Source: Actinacidiphila paucisporea (lineage in GTDB: Bacteria > Actinomycetota > Actinomycetes > Streptomycetales > Streptomycetaceae). Taken from it: 64,000 bases of DNA. The stretch lies in the NCBI RefSeq assembly GCF_900142575.1, contig NZ_FRBI01000002.1, forward strand, positions 248,001 through 312,000. The letters are read 5' to 3'. Both the position numbers and the translations under genes were made by a program. The notes beneath the pieces are model-generated. The model saw nothing but the letters and a program-made list of their open reading frames with translations, was not told the DNA's origin and made no database searches. This document shows positions 52,991 through 64,000 of the stretch, in pieces. How positions within the stretch are numbered: position 1 is the first letter of the stretch; each line of letters starts with the position of its first letter.

Positions 52991-54400
52991 GTGAAGAGCG
53001 CCGTCGAGACTCTGAACCCGACCCGGGTTCGACTCACTGTCGAGGTGCCCTTCGAGGAGCTCAAGCCCAGCCTCGACGCGGCGTACAAGAAGATCAACGA
53101 GCAGGTCACGGTGCCGGGCTTCCGCAAGGGCAAGATCCCTGCGCGCGTCATCGACCAGCGGTTCGGCCGTGGCGCGGTCCTCGAAGAGGCCATCAACGAC
53201 GCGCTGCCGAAGTTCTACACGGAGGCGGTCAGCGAGGGTGAGCTGAACGTGCTCGGGCAGCCCGACGTCGACATCACCGAGTTCAACGACGGCGACGAGC
53301 TGAAGTTCACCGCCGAGGTGGACATCCGGCCGGCCATCGAGATCCCGGACTACTCCGGCATCGAGGTCACCGTCGACGCCGTCGAGGTCACCGACGAGGA
53401 CGTCGAGAAGTCGCTGGAGCAGCTGCGCGACCGCTTCGCCTCGACCACCACCGTGGACCGCCCGGCCGCCGAGGGCGACGTCGTCGTGGTCGACCTGGAG
53501 GCCTCCGTCGACGGCGAGGTGCTCGCCGACGGCATCGCCTCGGCCGTCAGCTACACCATCGGCTCCGGCCAGCTGCTCGACGGCATCGACGAGGCCGTCA
53601 CCGGCCTGTCCGCGGGCGGCTCGGCGACCTTCACCTCCGAGCTGAAGGGCGGCTCCGCGGCGGGCCGGCCGGCCGAGGTCAAGGTCGACGTCTCCGACGT
53701 GCAGGAGCGCGAACTCCCCGCGCTGGACGATGACTTCGCCCAGCTGGCGAGCGAGTTCGACACGCTGGAGGAGCTGCGGGCGGACAGCCGCAAGCGCCTC
53801 GAGTCGATGAAGCAGTACGACCAGGCCACGGCCGCCCAGGAGAAGGTCCTCGACGCGCTCATCGAGCTCACCGAGGTGCCGATCCCGGAGAAGCTGCTCA
53901 AGGACGAGATCGAGACCAGGACGCACAACCTGGAGCACCACCAGTTCCCGCAGATGGGGCTGACCTGGGAGACGTACCTGGAGCGCGAGGGCAAGACCCG
54001 CGAGGAGTACGACGCGGAGCTGGAGACCCAGGCGGTCAAGGGCATCAAGACCCAGTTCATCCTCGACGAGCTGGTCAACAAGGAGAAGCTGTCGGTCAAC
54101 CAGGAGGAGCTCACCGAGCACCTCATGCGGCGGGCCGCGTCCTCCGGTATGAGCCCCGACCAGTTCGCCCAGGCAGTCGTCGAGGGCGGCCAGGTCCCGA
54201 TGCTGGTCGGCGAGGTCGCCCGCGGCAAGGCCCTCGCGGTCGTCGTGGAGGCCGCCAAGGTCACCGACACCAACGGTGAGGTCGTGGACCTCGCCGACGA
54301 GGACGAGGACGAGGACGCGGCCTCCGAGGACGCCTCCACGGACGCCTCCACCGAGGACGCCCCCGCCGAGGGTGACGCCGCCGAGCCCGAGCAGGCCTGA
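52991..54400 (+). CDS. tig: Trigger factor, ribosome-associated chaperone
   Basis: A 469-residue chaperone and peptidyl-prolyl isomerase acting at the ribosome exit tunnel. The ribosome-binding signature [19 protein letters not shown] is in the N-terminal domain. The FKBP-like domain spans roughly 160-245 ([18 protein letters not shown]), followed by the helical C-terminal arms. The protein ends in an acidic tail rich in Asp, Glu, Ala and Ser, common in actinobacteria. The GTG at 52991 follows AAGGAG. It is upstream of clpP1-clpP2-clpX. Confidence 0.97.
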   Translation: MKSAVETLNPTRVRLTVEVPFEELKPSLDAAYKKINEQVTVPGFRKGKIPARVIDQRFGRGAVLEEAINDALPKFYTEAVSEGELNVLGQPDVDITEFNDGDELKFTAEVDIRPAIEIPDYSGIEVTVDAVEVTDEDVEKSLEQLRDRFASTTTVDRPAAEGDVVVVDLEASVDGEVLADGIASAVSYTIGSGQLLDGIDEAVTGLSAGGSATFTSELKGGSAAGRPAEVKVDVSDVQERELPALDDDFAQLASEFDTLEELRADSRKRLESMKQYDQATAAQEKVLDALIELTEVPIPEKLLKDEIETRTHNLEHHQFPQMGLTWETYLEREGKTREEYDAELETQAVKGIKTQFILDELVNKEKLSVNQEELTEHLMRRAASSGMSPDQFAQAVVEGGQVPMLVGEVARGKALAVVVEAAKVTDTNGEVVDLADEDEDEDAASEDASTDASTEDAPAEGDAAEPEQA

Positions 54401-54508
54401 CGCCTCGCCCCTCAGGGGCGCCTGGGGGTGCCCCCACGCGCGCCTGGGGGGCACCCGGGAGCGTGGGGGGCGCCCTCGCCCCCATGTCGGGGCGACATGG
54501 AGGCCATG

Positions 54509-54522
54509 CGCTGACAGCGAAC
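54509..54522 (-). promoter_or_regulatory. ClgR-type box upstream of clpP1
   Basis: On the minus strand the sequence reads GTTCGC-TGTCA-GCG, matching the GTTCGC-N5-GCG box described for ClgR, the activator of clpP1, clpC and lon in Streptomyces. It sits about 150 bases before the clpP1 start. Confidence 0.7.
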
Positions 54523-54668
54523 AGGTGGCCGTACAGGATTCTCGGCCACCACCCGCGCGTTAGGGTCCGTAAGGAGAAAGGGTGCGGTTCCCGCGAGGGG
54601 GCGGTACCCGGCCCAGACGAAGACCCTGTGACGGCATGTCTACCGTCCGACAACGAGCAGGTGGAAAC

Positions 54669-55289
54669 GTGACGACTCCGATGCCTTCCGCCGCCGGCGA
54701 CCCGAACCCCGGTGGACTCGGCGACCAGGTCTACAACCGACTGCTCGGCGAGCGAATCATCTTCCTCGGCCAGGCGGTCGACGATGACATCGCCAACAAG
54801 ATCACCGCGCAGCTGCTGCTGCTGGCCGCTGAGCCGGACAAGGACATCTTCCTCTACATCAACAGCCCCGGCGGTTCGGTGACCGCCGGCATGGCGATCT
54901 ACGACACCATGCAGTTCATCCAGAACGACGTCGTGACCATCGCGATGGGCATGGCCGCCTCGATGGGGCAGTTCCTGCTCACCGCGGGCACCCCCGGCAA
55001 GCGGTTCGCGCTGCCGAACACCCGGATCCTGATGCACCAGCCCTCCGCGGGCCTCGGCGGCTCCGCCACCGACATCAAGATCCAGGCGGAGCAGCTGCTG
55101 CACACCAAGCGCCGGATGGCGGAGCTGATCGCGCAGCACTCCGGCCAGACCTTCGAGCAGATCACCAAGGACTCCGACCGGGACCGCTGGTTCTCGGCCG
55201 AGGAGGCCCAGGAGTACGGCCTGCTGGACGGGGTCATGCTCTCCGCCGCGCATGTGCCCGGCGGCGGCGGCACCGGTGCGGCCTCCTGA
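54669..55289 (+). CDS. clpP1: ATP-dependent Clp protease proteolytic subunit 1
   Basis: A 206-residue serine peptidase subunit. Catalytic Ser98 is in [10 protein letters not shown], His123 in ILMHQPSAG, and the Asp lies in the KDSDRDRW motif. It forms the barrel protease with ClpP2 and works with ClpX or ClpC, controlling development and protein quality in Streptomyces. The GTG start at 54669 gives an N-terminus like known ClpP1 (MPSAAG then [17 protein letters not shown]). An upstream ATG at 54636 is less likely. It is 57-63 bp before clpP2. Confidence 0.96.
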   Translation: MTTPMPSAAGDPNPGGLGDQVYNRLLGERIIFLGQAVDDDIANKITAQLLLLAAEPDKDIFLYINSPGGSVTAGMAIYDTMQFIQNDVVTIAMGMAASMGQFLLTAGTPGKRFALPNTRILMHQPSAGLGGSATDIKIQAEQLLHTKRRMAELIAQHSGQTFEQITKDSDRDRWFSAEEAQEYGLLDGVMLSAAHVPGGGGTGAAS

Positions 55290-55352
55290 GCCCGGGCGCC
55301 CTGCCGAGCAGCCCCTGATCACTCGAAGCTCCTCATCACCAGGACGGTGGAC

Positions 55353-56036
55353 GTGAATCCCTTGAACTTCCCCGGCAGCGGCCTGTACGAGCGCACCGAG
55401 GCCGAGCGGCCCGGCGTGTTCGGCGCCGAGGCCCGCTACGTCATCCCGCGCTTCGTGGAGCGCACCTCGCAGGGCGTGCGCGAGTACGACCCGTACGCGA
55501 AGCTCTTCGAGGAGCGGGTGATCTTCCTCGGCGTGCAGATCGACGACGCCTCCGCCAACGACGTCATGGCGCAGCTGCTGTGCCTGGAGTCGATGGACCC
55601 CGACCGGGACATCTCGGTCTACATCAACAGCCCCGGCGGCTCGTTCACCGCGCTCACCGCGATCTACGACACGATGCAGTTCGTGAAGCCGGACATCCAG
55701 ACGGTCTGCATGGGGCAGGCGGCGTCCGCCGCGGCCGTCCTGCTGGCCGCCGGCAGCCCCGGCAAGCGGATGGCGCTGCCGAACGCCCGGATCCTGATCC
55801 ACCAGCCGTACAGCGAGACCGGCCGCGGCCAGGTCTCCGACCTGGAGATCGCGGCCAACGAGATCATCAGGATGCGGCAGCAGCTGGAGGAGATGCTGGC
55901 CAAGCACTCCACCACCCCGATCGAGCAGATCAGGGAGGACATCGAGCGGGACAAGATCCTGACCGCCGAGGAGTCCCTGGCGTACGGTCTGGTCGACCAG
56001 ATCGTCTCCACCCGCAAGACCTCTGTGAACGTCTGA
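55353..56036 (+). CDS. clpP2: ATP-dependent Clp protease proteolytic subunit 2
   Basis: A 227-residue ClpP paralogue with catalytic Ser125 in [10 protein letters not shown] and His150 in [11 protein letters not shown]. It has a longer N-terminus than ClpP1 (propeptide up to about [20 protein letters not shown]). In actinobacteria ClpP1 and ClpP2 form mixed rings. Start GTG 55353 is favoured because AGGA lies about 9 bases upstream; GTG 55347 adds two residues. It is the second gene of the clpP operon, with clpX following after 163 bp. Confidence 0.95.
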   Translation: MNPLNFPGSGLYERTEAERPGVFGAEARYVIPRFVERTSQGVREYDPYAKLFEERVIFLGVQIDDASANDVMAQLLCLESMDPDRDISVYINSPGGSFTALTAIYDTMQFVKPDIQTVCMGQAASAAAVLLAAGSPGKRMALPNARILIHQPYSETGRGQVSDLEIAANEIIRMRQQLEEMLAKHSTTPIEQIREDIERDKILTAEESLAYGLVDQIVSTRKTSVNV

Positions 56037-56199
56037 ACCACCCGGCAGGCGGCGCCGGCCCACGTGCGGTCCCCCGGACCCGGATGAGCGAGTACGTCCA
56101 AGGGGGACCCACACGGGGGTCGCGGCAAGGTACCGTCGATGAGAGAAGCACCAGGCTCCGTTGAAGGCCGGCGGAACCCAGGCGAAGGGGAAAGACCTC

Positions 56200-57483
<1,284 letters not shown>

Positions 57484-57504
57484 CCGCACGCGCCGCACGG
57501 CACG

Positions 57505-57543
57505 AAGGGGGCGCCCCCGGTCCGGGACCGGGGGCGCCCCCTT
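57505..57543. terminator. Bidirectional terminator after clpX
   Basis: A 19-bp stem, AAGGGGGCGCCCCCGGTCC with GGACCGGGGGCGCCCCCTT, around a 1-base centre. It sits between clpX and the convergent membrane protein gene 24 bp away. Confidence 0.85.
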
Positions 57544-57566
57544 GGCGTGCGGAGGACCGGGGGTGC

Positions 57567-58580
57567 TTACGTGAGCGGCACCCGGGTGTCCTTGCGGACC
57601 TTGGACAGCAGGTCCGCGGCGTCGTCGACGGACAGGGCGGTACCGGAACCGCCGGTGCCGGTCGCCGCCGCGAGGTCGATCGGGATGGCCGTACCCAGCG
57701 TGCTGTAGTCGGCCCACAGGCAGATGGTCACCGGAACGGCCTTGCCCGCCTGGGACGTGTCGGTGATCTTGGCCTGCTGGCACTCGACCACCGCGTCGTC
57801 CGCGCCGGCCGGGTGCACCGTCTGGACGTCACCGACGAGTTCGGTCTTGGTGTTGTCCTTGCTGGGCTTCGCCGCCTGCTTGCGCAGGTCGGCCATCATG
57901 CCGTCGGCGAGCTTCTTCGGGTCCGCGATGTGCCCGTAGGAGCCGCTGAATTCGAGCAGGGTGCCGGATGTCATGGCGCCCTTGATGTAGCCGGCCTGAG
58001 CCTGCGTCGGGTTGGTCATGCCGAGCGACTTCATCAAGGTGAGGTCGCTGCTGTCGAAACCCGCGCTGTCGTCGCCGGACACCTCGGCGTTCTTCTTGTA
58101 GTCGGTGGCGACCGTCTCCGGGGTGATCAGCTTGTACTTCTTGCCGTCGTCCTTCAGGCCGCCGCTGCCGGAGCCCTTGGTGGCGAAGAAGACGCCGGCG
58201 GCGACCGCGACCAGCGCCACGACGACGCCGGCGATGATGGCGGTGCGCTTGCCGTTGCCACCATCCTGCGGGGCGGCCGGCTGGCCGTAGCCGTATCCGG
58301 GCTGCTGCGGCGGCACCTGGCCGTACGCCGGCTGGCCGGGCTGGCCCTGCTGCGGGTAGCCGTAACCCGGCTGCTGCTGCGGCTGCTGGCCGTATCCGGG
58401 CTGCTGCGGCGGCTGGCCGTACGCCGGCTGCGCGGGCTGGCCCTGCTGCGGGTAGCCGTAACCCGGCTGGTCCTGCTGCGGGTAGCCGTAGCCGGGCTGC
58501 TGCTGCTGCTGCGGCTGCTGGCCGTACGGGTTGGGCGGCTGCTGCCCGTAAGGATTCGGCGGCGGCTGGTTGTTGCTCAT
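57567..58580 (-). CDS. Membrane protein with Pro/Gln/Gly/Tyr-rich repeats and an extracytoplasmic domain
   Basis: A 337-residue protein. Residues 1-108 are low complexity, with repeated QPGYGYPQQ and QPAYGQ units. One membrane helix follows ([21 protein letters not shown], about 112-132). A 200-residue domain outside the membrane begins [28 protein letters not shown]. The topology (disordered cytoplasmic tail, helix, outside domain) is common in Streptomyces proteins of unknown function. The outside domain has two Cys residues (in VECQQAK and ICLWADY) that could pair. It is not related to the Clp genes by function as far as I can see. Confidence 0.85.
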   Translation of the reverse strand: MSNNQPPPNPYGQQPPNPYGQQPQQQQQPGYGYPQQDQPGYGYPQQGQPAQPAYGQPPQQPGYGQQPQQQPGYGYPQQGQPGQPAYGQVPPQQPGYGYGQPAAPQDGGNGKRTAIIAGVVVALVAVAAGVFFATKGSGSGGLKDDGKKYKLITPETVATDYKKNAEVSGDDSAGFDSSDLTLMKSLGMTNPTQAQAGYIKGAMTSGTLLEFSGSYGHIADPKKLADGMMADLRKQAAKPSKDNTKTELVGDVQTVHPAGADDAVVECQQAKITDTSQAGKAVPVTICLWADYSTLGTAIPIDLAAATGTGGSGTALSVDDAADLLSKVRKDTRVPLT

Positions 58581-58734
58581 CGGAACGAGGTCCCCTCCGT
58601 TGACATGGTCGGTCCATCTTCGCGGACGCGGTGCCCCCCTTTCACCGAGGGGGCTCGATCGGCGTGCGCCCCGACCCTTCGGCCTCGCCTACCCTGTGGG
58701 GGCAACTGATTCGTAACAGCCCGGCACGCCACCG

Positions 58735-58740
58735 TAGAAT
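58735..58740 (+). promoter_or_regulatory. Probable -10 box of valS, leaderless transcript
   Basis: TAGAAT lies 6 bases before the valS GTG and no Shine-Dalgarno is present, so the mRNA probably begins at the start codon. A convincing -35 was not found. Confidence 0.5.
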
Positions 58741-58746
58741 CGGCCC

Positions 58747-61395
58747 GTGACCGACAACACTCAGCGCCCCCACGACGGGCCGAACAGCAACCCCGGACTG
58801 CCGACGACCTATGCGCCGGCCGACGTAGAGGGGCCGCTGTACGAGCGCTGGGTGGAGCGCGGCTACTTCGAGGCCGACGCCAAGAGCGACAAGCCGCCGT
58901 ACACGATCGTCATCCCGCCGCCGAACGTCACCGGCAGCCTGCACCTCGGCCACGCCTTCCAGCACACGCTGATGGACGCCCTCACCCGCCGCAAGCGGAT
59001 GCAGGGCTACGAGTCGCTGTGGCTGCCGGGCATGGACCACGCCGGCATCGCCACCCAGAACAAGGTCGAGCAGCAGCTCGCCGAGGAGGGCAAGTCCCGG
59101 CACGACATCGGCCGTGAGGCCTTCGTCGAGCGGGTGTGGCAGTGGAAAGAGGAGTACGGCGGGCGGATCCTCGGCCAGATGCGCCGCCTCGGTGACGGCG
59201 TCGACTGGTCCCGCGAGCGCTTCACCATGGACGAGGGCCTGTCCAGGGCCGTCCAGACCATCTTCAAGAAGCTGTACGACGACGAGCTGATCTACCGGGC
59301 CGAGCGGATCATCAACTGGTGCCCGCGCTGCCTGACGGCCATCTCCGACATCGAGGTGGACTACCAGGACGACGACGGCGAGCTGGTCTCGCTGAAGTAC
59401 GGCGAGGGCGACGAGACCGTCGTGGTCGCCACCACCCGCGTCGAGACGATGCTCGGCGACACCGCGGTCGCCGTCCACCCGGACGACGAGCGCTACGCGC
59501 ACCTGGTCGGCAAGCGGATCAAGCTGCCGCTGACCGACCGCACGATCCCGGTCGTCGCGGACGCCCACGTCGACCCGGAGTTCGGCACCGGCGCGGTCAA
59601 GGTGACCCCGGCGCACGACCCCAACGACTTCGCCATCGGCCAGCGGCACGGCCTGCCGTCGCTGACGGTCATGGACGAGCGTGCCGTCATCACGGTGCCC
59701 GGGCCCTTCGAGGGGCTCGACCGCTTCGAGGCGCGCTCCGCGATCGTCGCCGCGTTGCGCGAGCAGGGCCGGATCGTCGCCGAGAAGCGGCCGTACGTCC
59801 ACTCCGTCGGCCACTGTTCGCGCTGCAGGACCACCATCGAGCCGCGGTTGTCGCTCCAGTGGTGGGTCAAGGTCGAACCGCTCGCGAAGGCCGCCGGTGA
59901 CGCGGTCCGCGACGGGCGGGTGCGGATCCACCCGCCGGAGCTGTCGAAGCGGTATTTCGACTGGGTCGACAACATGCACGACTGGTGCATCTCGCGGCAG
60001 CTGTGGTGGGGCCACCGCATCCCGGTCTGGTACGGCCCGGGCGGCGAGCAGGTCTGCGTCGGACCCGACGAGCAGCCTCCCGCCGGCGAGGGCTGGACGC
60101 AGGACTCCGACGTCCTCGACACCTGGTTCTCCTCCGGGCTGTGGCCGTTCTCCACGCTCGGCTGGCCGGAGCGCACTCCTGACCTGGAGAAGTTCTACCC
60201 GACCGACGTCCTGCTGACCGGCCACGACATCATCTTCTTCTGGGTCGCCCGGATGATGATGTTCGGCCTGTACGCCATGGACGGTGTCCCGCCCTTCCAC
60301 ACCATCGCGCTGACCGGCCTGGTCAGGGACGAGTTCGGCAAGAAGATGTCGAAGTCCAACCCCAACTCGGTCGACCCGCTGGACTGGATGGACGCCTACG
60401 GCTCCGATGCCGTCCGCTTCACCCTGGCCACCGGCGCCAACCCCGGCGCCGACGTGCCGATCGGCGAGGACTGGGTCAAGGCCTCCCGCAACTTCGCCAA
60501 CAAGGTGTGGAACGCCACCCGGTTCGCGCTGATGAACGGCGCCACCGTCGACGGCCCGCTGCCCGAGCCGGGCGACCTGCCCGCCGCGGACCGCTGGATC
60601 CTGTCCCGGCTCAACGCCACCGTCGCGGAGGTCGACGCCTTCTACGACGACTACCAGTTCGCCAAGCTCAGCGACTCCCTCTACCACTTCGCGTGGGACG
60701 AGGTCTTCGACTGGTACGTCGAGCTGTCCAAGACCGTCTTCTTCGCCGGCGGCGAGGGCGCCCGGGTCTCCGGGCGGGTCCTCGGCGAGGTCCTCGACGT
60801 GCTGCTGCGGCTCCTGCACCCGGTCATCCCCTTCGTCACCGAGACGCTGTGGACGACGCTGACCGGCGGCGAGTCGCTGGTCGTCGCGGACTGGCCGAAG
60901 GACAGCGGCTTCCGCGACCCGGCGGCCGAGGCGGAGATCGCCGAGGTCCAGCGGGTCGTCACCGAGGTCCGCCGCTTCCGCGCCGACCAGGGGCTGCAGC
61001 CCGGCCAGAAGGTCCCGGCCCGGCTCGTCCTGGACGCCGCCGCCGGCGGGACCGCCTCCGCGCTGGCGCCGCACGAGGGCGCCATCAGGCAGCTGCTGCG
61101 GCTCCTGCCGGCCGCCGACGGCTTCCACGCCACCGCGTCGCTGCCGGTGGCCGGCGTCACCGTGGAGCTGGACCTGTCCGGCACCATCGACGTGGCCGCC
61201 GAGCGCAGGCGGCTCACCAAGGACCTCGGCCTGGCCGAGAAGGAGATCGCCGACGCGGGCCGCAAGCTCGGCAACGAGGCCTTCCTGGCGAAGGCGCCGG
61301 AGAAGGTCGTGGCCGGCATCAGGGCCCGGCTGGCGTCGGCCGAGGCGGACGTCGAGCGGATCACCGCCCAGCTGGGCGCCCTGCCCCAGGGCTGA
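58747..61395 (+). CDS. valS: Valyl-tRNA synthetase
   Basis: An 882-residue class I synthetase charging tRNA-Val. The HIGH-type motif is in [20 protein letters not shown] and the KMSKS loop is [20 protein letters not shown]. The CP1 editing domain lies between them, with [22 protein letters not shown]-terminal coiled coil ([20 protein letters not shown]) is the tRNA-binding arm. Length is normal for bacterial ValS. It begins at GTG with no ribosome site. folC follows after 120 bp. Confidence 0.97.
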   Translation: MTDNTQRPHDGPNSNPGLPTTYAPADVEGPLYERWVERGYFEADAKSDKPPYTIVIPPPNVTGSLHLGHAFQHTLMDALTRRKRMQGYESLWLPGMDHAGIATQNKVEQQLAEEGKSRHDIGREAFVERVWQWKEEYGGRILGQMRRLGDGVDWSRERFTMDEGLSRAVQTIFKKLYDDELIYRAERIINWCPRCLTAISDIEVDYQDDDGELVSLKYGEGDETVVVATTRVETMLGDTAVAVHPDDERYAHLVGKRIKLPLTDRTIPVVADAHVDPEFGTGAVKVTPAHDPNDFAIGQRHGLPSLTVMDERAVITVPGPFEGLDRFEARSAIVAALREQGRIVAEKRPYVHSVGHCSRCRTTIEPRLSLQWWVKVEPLAKAAGDAVRDGRVRIHPPELSKRYFDWVDNMHDWCISRQLWWGHRIPVWYGPGGEQVCVGPDEQPPAGEGWTQDSDVLDTWFSSGLWPFSTLGWPERTPDLEKFYPTDVLLTGHDIIFFWVARMMMFGLYAMDGVPPFHTIALTGLVRDEFGKKMSKSNPNSVDPLDWMDAYGSDAVRFTLATGANPGADVPIGEDWVKASRNFANKVWNATRFALMNGATVDGPLPEPGDLPAADRWILSRLNATVAEVDAFYDDYQFAKLSDSLYHFAWDEVFDWYVELSKTVFFAGGEGARVSGRVLGEVLDVLLRLLHPVIPFVTETLWTTLTGGESLVVADWPKDSGFRDPAAEAEIAEVQRVVTEVRRFRADQGLQPGQKVPARLVLDAAAGGTASALAPHEGAIRQLLRLLPAADGFHATASLPVAGVTVELDLSGTIDVAAERRRLTKDLGLAEKEIADAGRKLGNEAFLAKAPEKVVAGIRARLASAEADVERITAQLGALPQG

Positions 61396-61502
61396 CGCCC
61401 GAGGCGGGCGCAAGCACCGGCGGACACGGGGGAGCCGATCGGCGTACGGATGAGCACAGATGAGCGTGGTGGCCCTGGCCGTGAGGCCGGGGCCGCCTTC
61501 CG

Positions 61503-61508
61503 TAGACT
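61503..61508 (+). promoter_or_regulatory. Possible -10 box of folC
   Basis: TAGACT is followed 7 bases later by GTG at 61516 with no Shine-Dalgarno between. This is the same arrangement as at valS and supports the 61516 start. Confidence 0.45.
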
Positions 61509-61515
61509 GGACCCC

Positions 61516-63042
61516 GTGACCGACCTCCCCCCGAACGGCGACACCGCGGACGATCCGCACCCCGACGAAGCCGACGCCGACCCCGCCACCGGCGCGGGGC
61601 CGCGCGAGGTGGACATGGCCGTCATCGAGGCGGGCAGCCGCACGCTGCGCGCCGGCATCAGCCCCGCCGCGGCCGACGACGTACCGTCCCGGCCCGCCGA
61701 CCCGGCGGTCGACCGCGAGCTGCGGGAGGTCGAGGAGGAGCTGCTCGGCCGCTGGCCCGAGACCAAGCTGGAGCCGTCGCTCGACCGGATGGCCGCGATC
61801 ATGGACGTGCTGGGCGAGCCGCAGCGCGCGTACCCGGCGATCCACATCACCGGCACCAACGGCAAGACCAGCACCGCCCGGATGGTCGAGCGGCTGCTGC
61901 TCGCCTTCGAACTGCGCACCGGCCGCTACACCAGCCCCCACGTGCAGTCCGTCACCGAGCGGATCAGCCTGGACGGCACCCCCATCAGCGCCGAGCACTT
62001 CATCGAGACCTACCGCGACCTGCAGCCGTACATCGGGATGGTCGACGCGGCCCAGCCGTACCGGATGTCGTTCTTCGAGGTGCTCACCGCGATGGCCTAC
62101 GCCGCCTTCGCGGACGCGCCGGTCGACGTCGCCGTGGTCGAGGTCGGCATGGGCGGCAGCTGGGACGCGACCAACGTGGTCGACGGGCAGGTCGCCGTGG
62201 TCACCCCGATCGCGCTGGACCACACCGACCGGCTCGGCTCCACACCCGGCCAGATCGCCGGTGAGAAGGCCGGCATCATCAAGAAGGACGCCACCGCCGT
62301 GCTGGGCAGGCAGCCCGTGGACGCCGCCCAGGTGCTGCTCAAGCGCGCCGTCGAGGCGGACGCCACGGTGGCCCGCGAGGGCATGGAATTCGGCGTCGCC
62401 CGGCGCGAGATCGCCATCGGCGGGCAGCTGCTGACGCTGCGCGGCCTCGGCGGCGAGTACGACCAGGTCTTCCTGCCGCTGCACGGCGAGCACCAGGCGC
62501 AGAACGCCGCGGTCGCGCTGGCCGCCGTCGAGGCCTTCTTCGGCATCGGCCGGATGCACCAGCGCACGCTGGACGTGGACACCGTGCGTACCGCCTTCGC
62601 CTCCGTCACCTCGCCCGGCCGCCTGGAGGTGGTCCGCCGCAGTCCCACCGTGGTGCTGGACGCGGCGCACAACCCGGCGGGCGCGCTGGCCACCGCGGCG
62701 GCGATCAGCGAGGTCTTCGACTTCACCCATCTGGTCGGCGTGATCGGCCCGAGCGGGGACAAGGACGTGCGCGGGCTGCTCGAAGCCTTCGAGCCGGTGC
62801 TCTCCGAGGTCGTGGTGACCCGCAACTCCACCCGCCGCGGGATGGACGTGGACGAGCTGGCGGCACTGGCCGTCGAGGTCTTCGGCGAGGACCGTGTCCA
62901 GGTCGAGCCGCGGCTCGACGACGCCCTGGAGGCGGCCATCACCCTGGCCGAGGACGAGGGCGTGTATTCGGGTGCCGGTGTGCTGGTCACCGGTTCCGTC
63001 ATCACCGTGGGAGAGGCCCGGCTGCTGCTGGGCCGCAAGTAA
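61516..63042 (+). CDS. folC: Folylpolyglutamate synthase / dihydrofolate synthase
   Basis: About 508 residues. FolC adds glutamate to dihydropteroate and to folates in an ATP-dependent reaction. The Mur-ligase P-loop is HITGTNGKTSTARMVERLL, and the second conserved segment TPIALDHTDRLGSTPGQIA gives the catalytic and metal residues. The N-terminal 80 residues are acidic and variable, as in other Streptomyces FolC. GTG 61516 is preferred over ATG 61450 because of the -10-like TAGACT just upstream. It is followed by the usual DUF4233 and ndk genes. Confidence 0.95.
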   Translation: MTDLPPNGDTADDPHPDEADADPATGAGPREVDMAVIEAGSRTLRAGISPAAADDVPSRPADPAVDRELREVEEELLGRWPETKLEPSLDRMAAIMDVLGEPQRAYPAIHITGTNGKTSTARMVERLLLAFELRTGRYTSPHVQSVTERISLDGTPISAEHFIETYRDLQPYIGMVDAAQPYRMSFFEVLTAMAYAAFADAPVDVAVVEVGMGGSWDATNVVDGQVAVVTPIALDHTDRLGSTPGQIAGEKAGIIKKDATAVLGRQPVDAAQVLLKRAVEADATVAREGMEFGVARREIAIGGQLLTLRGLGGEYDQVFLPLHGEHQAQNAAVALAAVEAFFGIGRMHQRTLDVDTVRTAFASVTSPGRLEVVRRSPTVVLDAAHNPAGALATAAAISEVFDFTHLVGVIGPSGDKDVRGLLEAFEPVLSEVVVTRNSTRRGMDVDELAALAVEVFGEDRVQVEPRLDDALEAAITLAEDEGVYSGAGVLVTGSVITVGEARLLLGRK

Positions 63043-63054
63043 GGGGCTGGGTCC

Positions 63055-63390
63055 ATGCGGACGCTCTGTTCGAGCACGCTGATCGGCGAGTTCTTCGTCA
63101 TCGGCTTCGCCGGGCTGGTCGCGATGAAGAATCCCGACCTGTCGATGGGCACCGTGTGGACGGTGTCCGGTGTCGCGATGGCGCTGTGCGTCCTGCTGTG
63201 CGGCTACCTGGGCAGGCCGGGCGCCCTGGTCGTCGGCTGGGCGCTGCAGGTCGGCCTGTTCGCGAGCGGCTTCGTGGTCGGTACGATGTTCTTCCTCGGG
63301 CTGGTCTTCGGCGGGCTGTGGTGGGCGGCGATCCACTACGGCCGCAAGGTCGACGAAGCCAAGGCGAGGAACGCGGCGCAAGCAGCCTGA
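63055..63390 (+). CDS. DUF4233 small membrane protein
   Basis: A 111-residue membrane protein with about three or four helices (LIGEFFVIGFAGLVAM, VWTVSGVAMALCVLLCGYL, GALVVGWALQVGLFASGFVV, GTMFFLGLVFGGLWWAAIHY). DUF4233 proteins occur between folC and ndk in many actinobacteria; their function is unknown. It starts 12 bp after the folC stop, probably in the same operon. The C-terminus is basic and cytoplasmic (GRKVDEAKARNAAQAA). Confidence 0.9.
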   Translation: MRTLCSSTLIGEFFVIGFAGLVAMKNPDLSMGTVWTVSGVAMALCVLLCGYLGRPGALVVGWALQVGLFASGFVVGTMFFLGLVFGGLWWAAIHYGRKVDEAKARNAAQAA

Positions 63391-63455
63391 GAGCCGCCTT
63401 GTAGGCTCGTCGTACCAGCGTTCACCGTCTTCCCGTATGCAGCAGGAGCCGCACC

Positions 63456-63869
63456 GTGTCCCAGCGCACCCTCGTCCTTCTCAAGCCCGACGCAGTACGC
63501 CGTGGCCTGGTCGGTGAGATCCTCGGCCGCATCGAGCGCAAGGCGGGCTGGACGATCGGCGCGCTGGAGATGCGGACCCTGGAGCGCGGCATCCTCGAAC
63601 AGCACTACGCCGAGCACGTCGGACGCCCGTTCTACGAGCCGCTGGTGGAGTTCATGGAGTCCGGCCCCTCGGTGGCACTGGTGGTCGAGGGCGAACGGGT
63701 CGTCGAGGGGCTGCGCGCCCTGGCCGGCCCGACCGACCCGATTGCAGCAGCGCCCGGCTCCATCCGGGGGGACTTCGGCACGATCGTCCGGGAGAACCTG
63801 GTGCACGCCTCGGACTCGCAGGAGTCCGCGGACCGCGAGATCAAACTGTTCTTCCCCGGTCTGGCCTAA
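63456..63869 (+). CDS. ndk: Nucleoside diphosphate kinase
   Basis: A 137-residue NDK that transfers phosphate between nucleoside triphosphates and diphosphates. The active-site His117 is in NLVHASDSQESA; the family N-terminus TLVLLKPDAVRRGLVGEIL is intact. GTG start with CAGGAG upstream. TAGGCT at 63402-63407 may be the -10 of its own promoter. Confidence 0.97.
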   Translation: MSQRTLVLLKPDAVRRGLVGEILGRIERKAGWTIGALEMRTLERGILEQHYAEHVGRPFYEPLVEFMESGPSVALVVEGERVVEGLRALAGPTDPIAAAPGSIRGDFGTIVRENLVHASDSQESADREIKLFFPGLA

Positions 63870-63961
63870 CACCCCCGCCGGACCGGGCATATGTCGCGAT
63901 CGATCGGGAACCAAACATCCCGACACGACGTCACCATTACCGAGGTCCGCTGTGTGTTCTG

Positions 63962-64000
63962 ATGACAATGACGTCGGAACCCCGACTCCGCGCCGCTCCG
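63962..64000 (+). CDS. Possible 5' end of a gene cut by the window edge
   Basis: Thirteen open codons from ATG (begins MTMTSEPRLRAAP) run off the window after the 92-bp gap behind ndk. There is no good ribosome site, so this is a weak call. Confidence 0.2.
   Translation, partial: MTMTSEPRLRAAP

Noticed and set aside
52583-54454. A 623-codon minus-strand frame
   Set aside because: It is antisense to tig and runs through both tRNA genes.
58642-63381. A 1579-codon open frame on the minus strand
   Set aside because: It lies entirely antisense to valS, folC and DUF4233, all with clear motifs. Long open antisense frames are expected from strong GC3 bias.

Overview
The window is high-GC, densely coded actinobacterial DNA, most likely a Streptomyces or close relative (family Streptomycetaceae). 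Evidence: very strong G/C bias at third codon positions, many GTG starts, secreted proteins with Tat or lipoprotein signals, the paired clpP1-clpP2-clpX locus preceded by tig and tRNA-Pro, and the order valS-folC-DUF4233-ndk. I saw no phage, insertion sequence, CRISPR array, rRNA or biosynthetic megasynthase. It looks like chromosomal core with some accessory blocks. About fifty protein genes and two tRNAs are supported.

Layout. 1-1.4 kb: a truncated haemoglobin and a divergent PIMT-like methyltransferase. 1.4-11.8 kb, minus strand: a run of seven genes, read from 11.8 kb downwards. They encode a GlnX-like membrane sensor, a GlnH-like solute-binding protein, a helical protein of unknown function, a PknG-type kinase, a PP2C phosphatase, a VWA protein and an FHA protein. 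This looks like a complete signalling pathway in one locus: sense an amino acid outside, phosphorylate inside, reverse it, and read it out. It is the most interesting part of the window. 12-18.8 kb: a sugar cluster with a ROK regulator, an ABC importer lacking its own ATPase, a GH4 phospho-glycosidase and a BadF-type sugar kinase.

19-31 kb: MscS channel, HNH endonuclease, a secreted GH84-like protein with an altered catalytic pair, aminopeptidase N, a Tat-exported phospholipase C-like enzyme, and a divergent MFS exporter/MarR pair with palindromic operators. 31-44.5 kb: a small membrane protein, malQ, a MacB/LolCDE-like ABC transporter pair joined by a tiny coupled ORF, a large secreted subtilisin, a hypothetical protein with hexapeptide repeats, and a second aminopeptidase N.

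44.7-52.5 kb: DsbA-like thiol oxidoreductase, VOC protein, BioY, RpiB-like isomerase, Nei-type glycosylase, Eis-like acetyltransferase, a membrane SpoIIE-type phosphatase, a small membrane protein, and asparaginase divergent from an Lrp/AsnC regulator. 52.5-64 kb: tRNA-Gly, tRNA-Pro, tig, clpP1-clpP2-clpX (with a ClgR-type box), a Pro/Gln-rich membrane protein, valS, folC, a DUF4233 protein and ndk.

Only one gap exceeds 300 bases (27151-27512). All functions are read from motifs and family knowledge; no database search was run.
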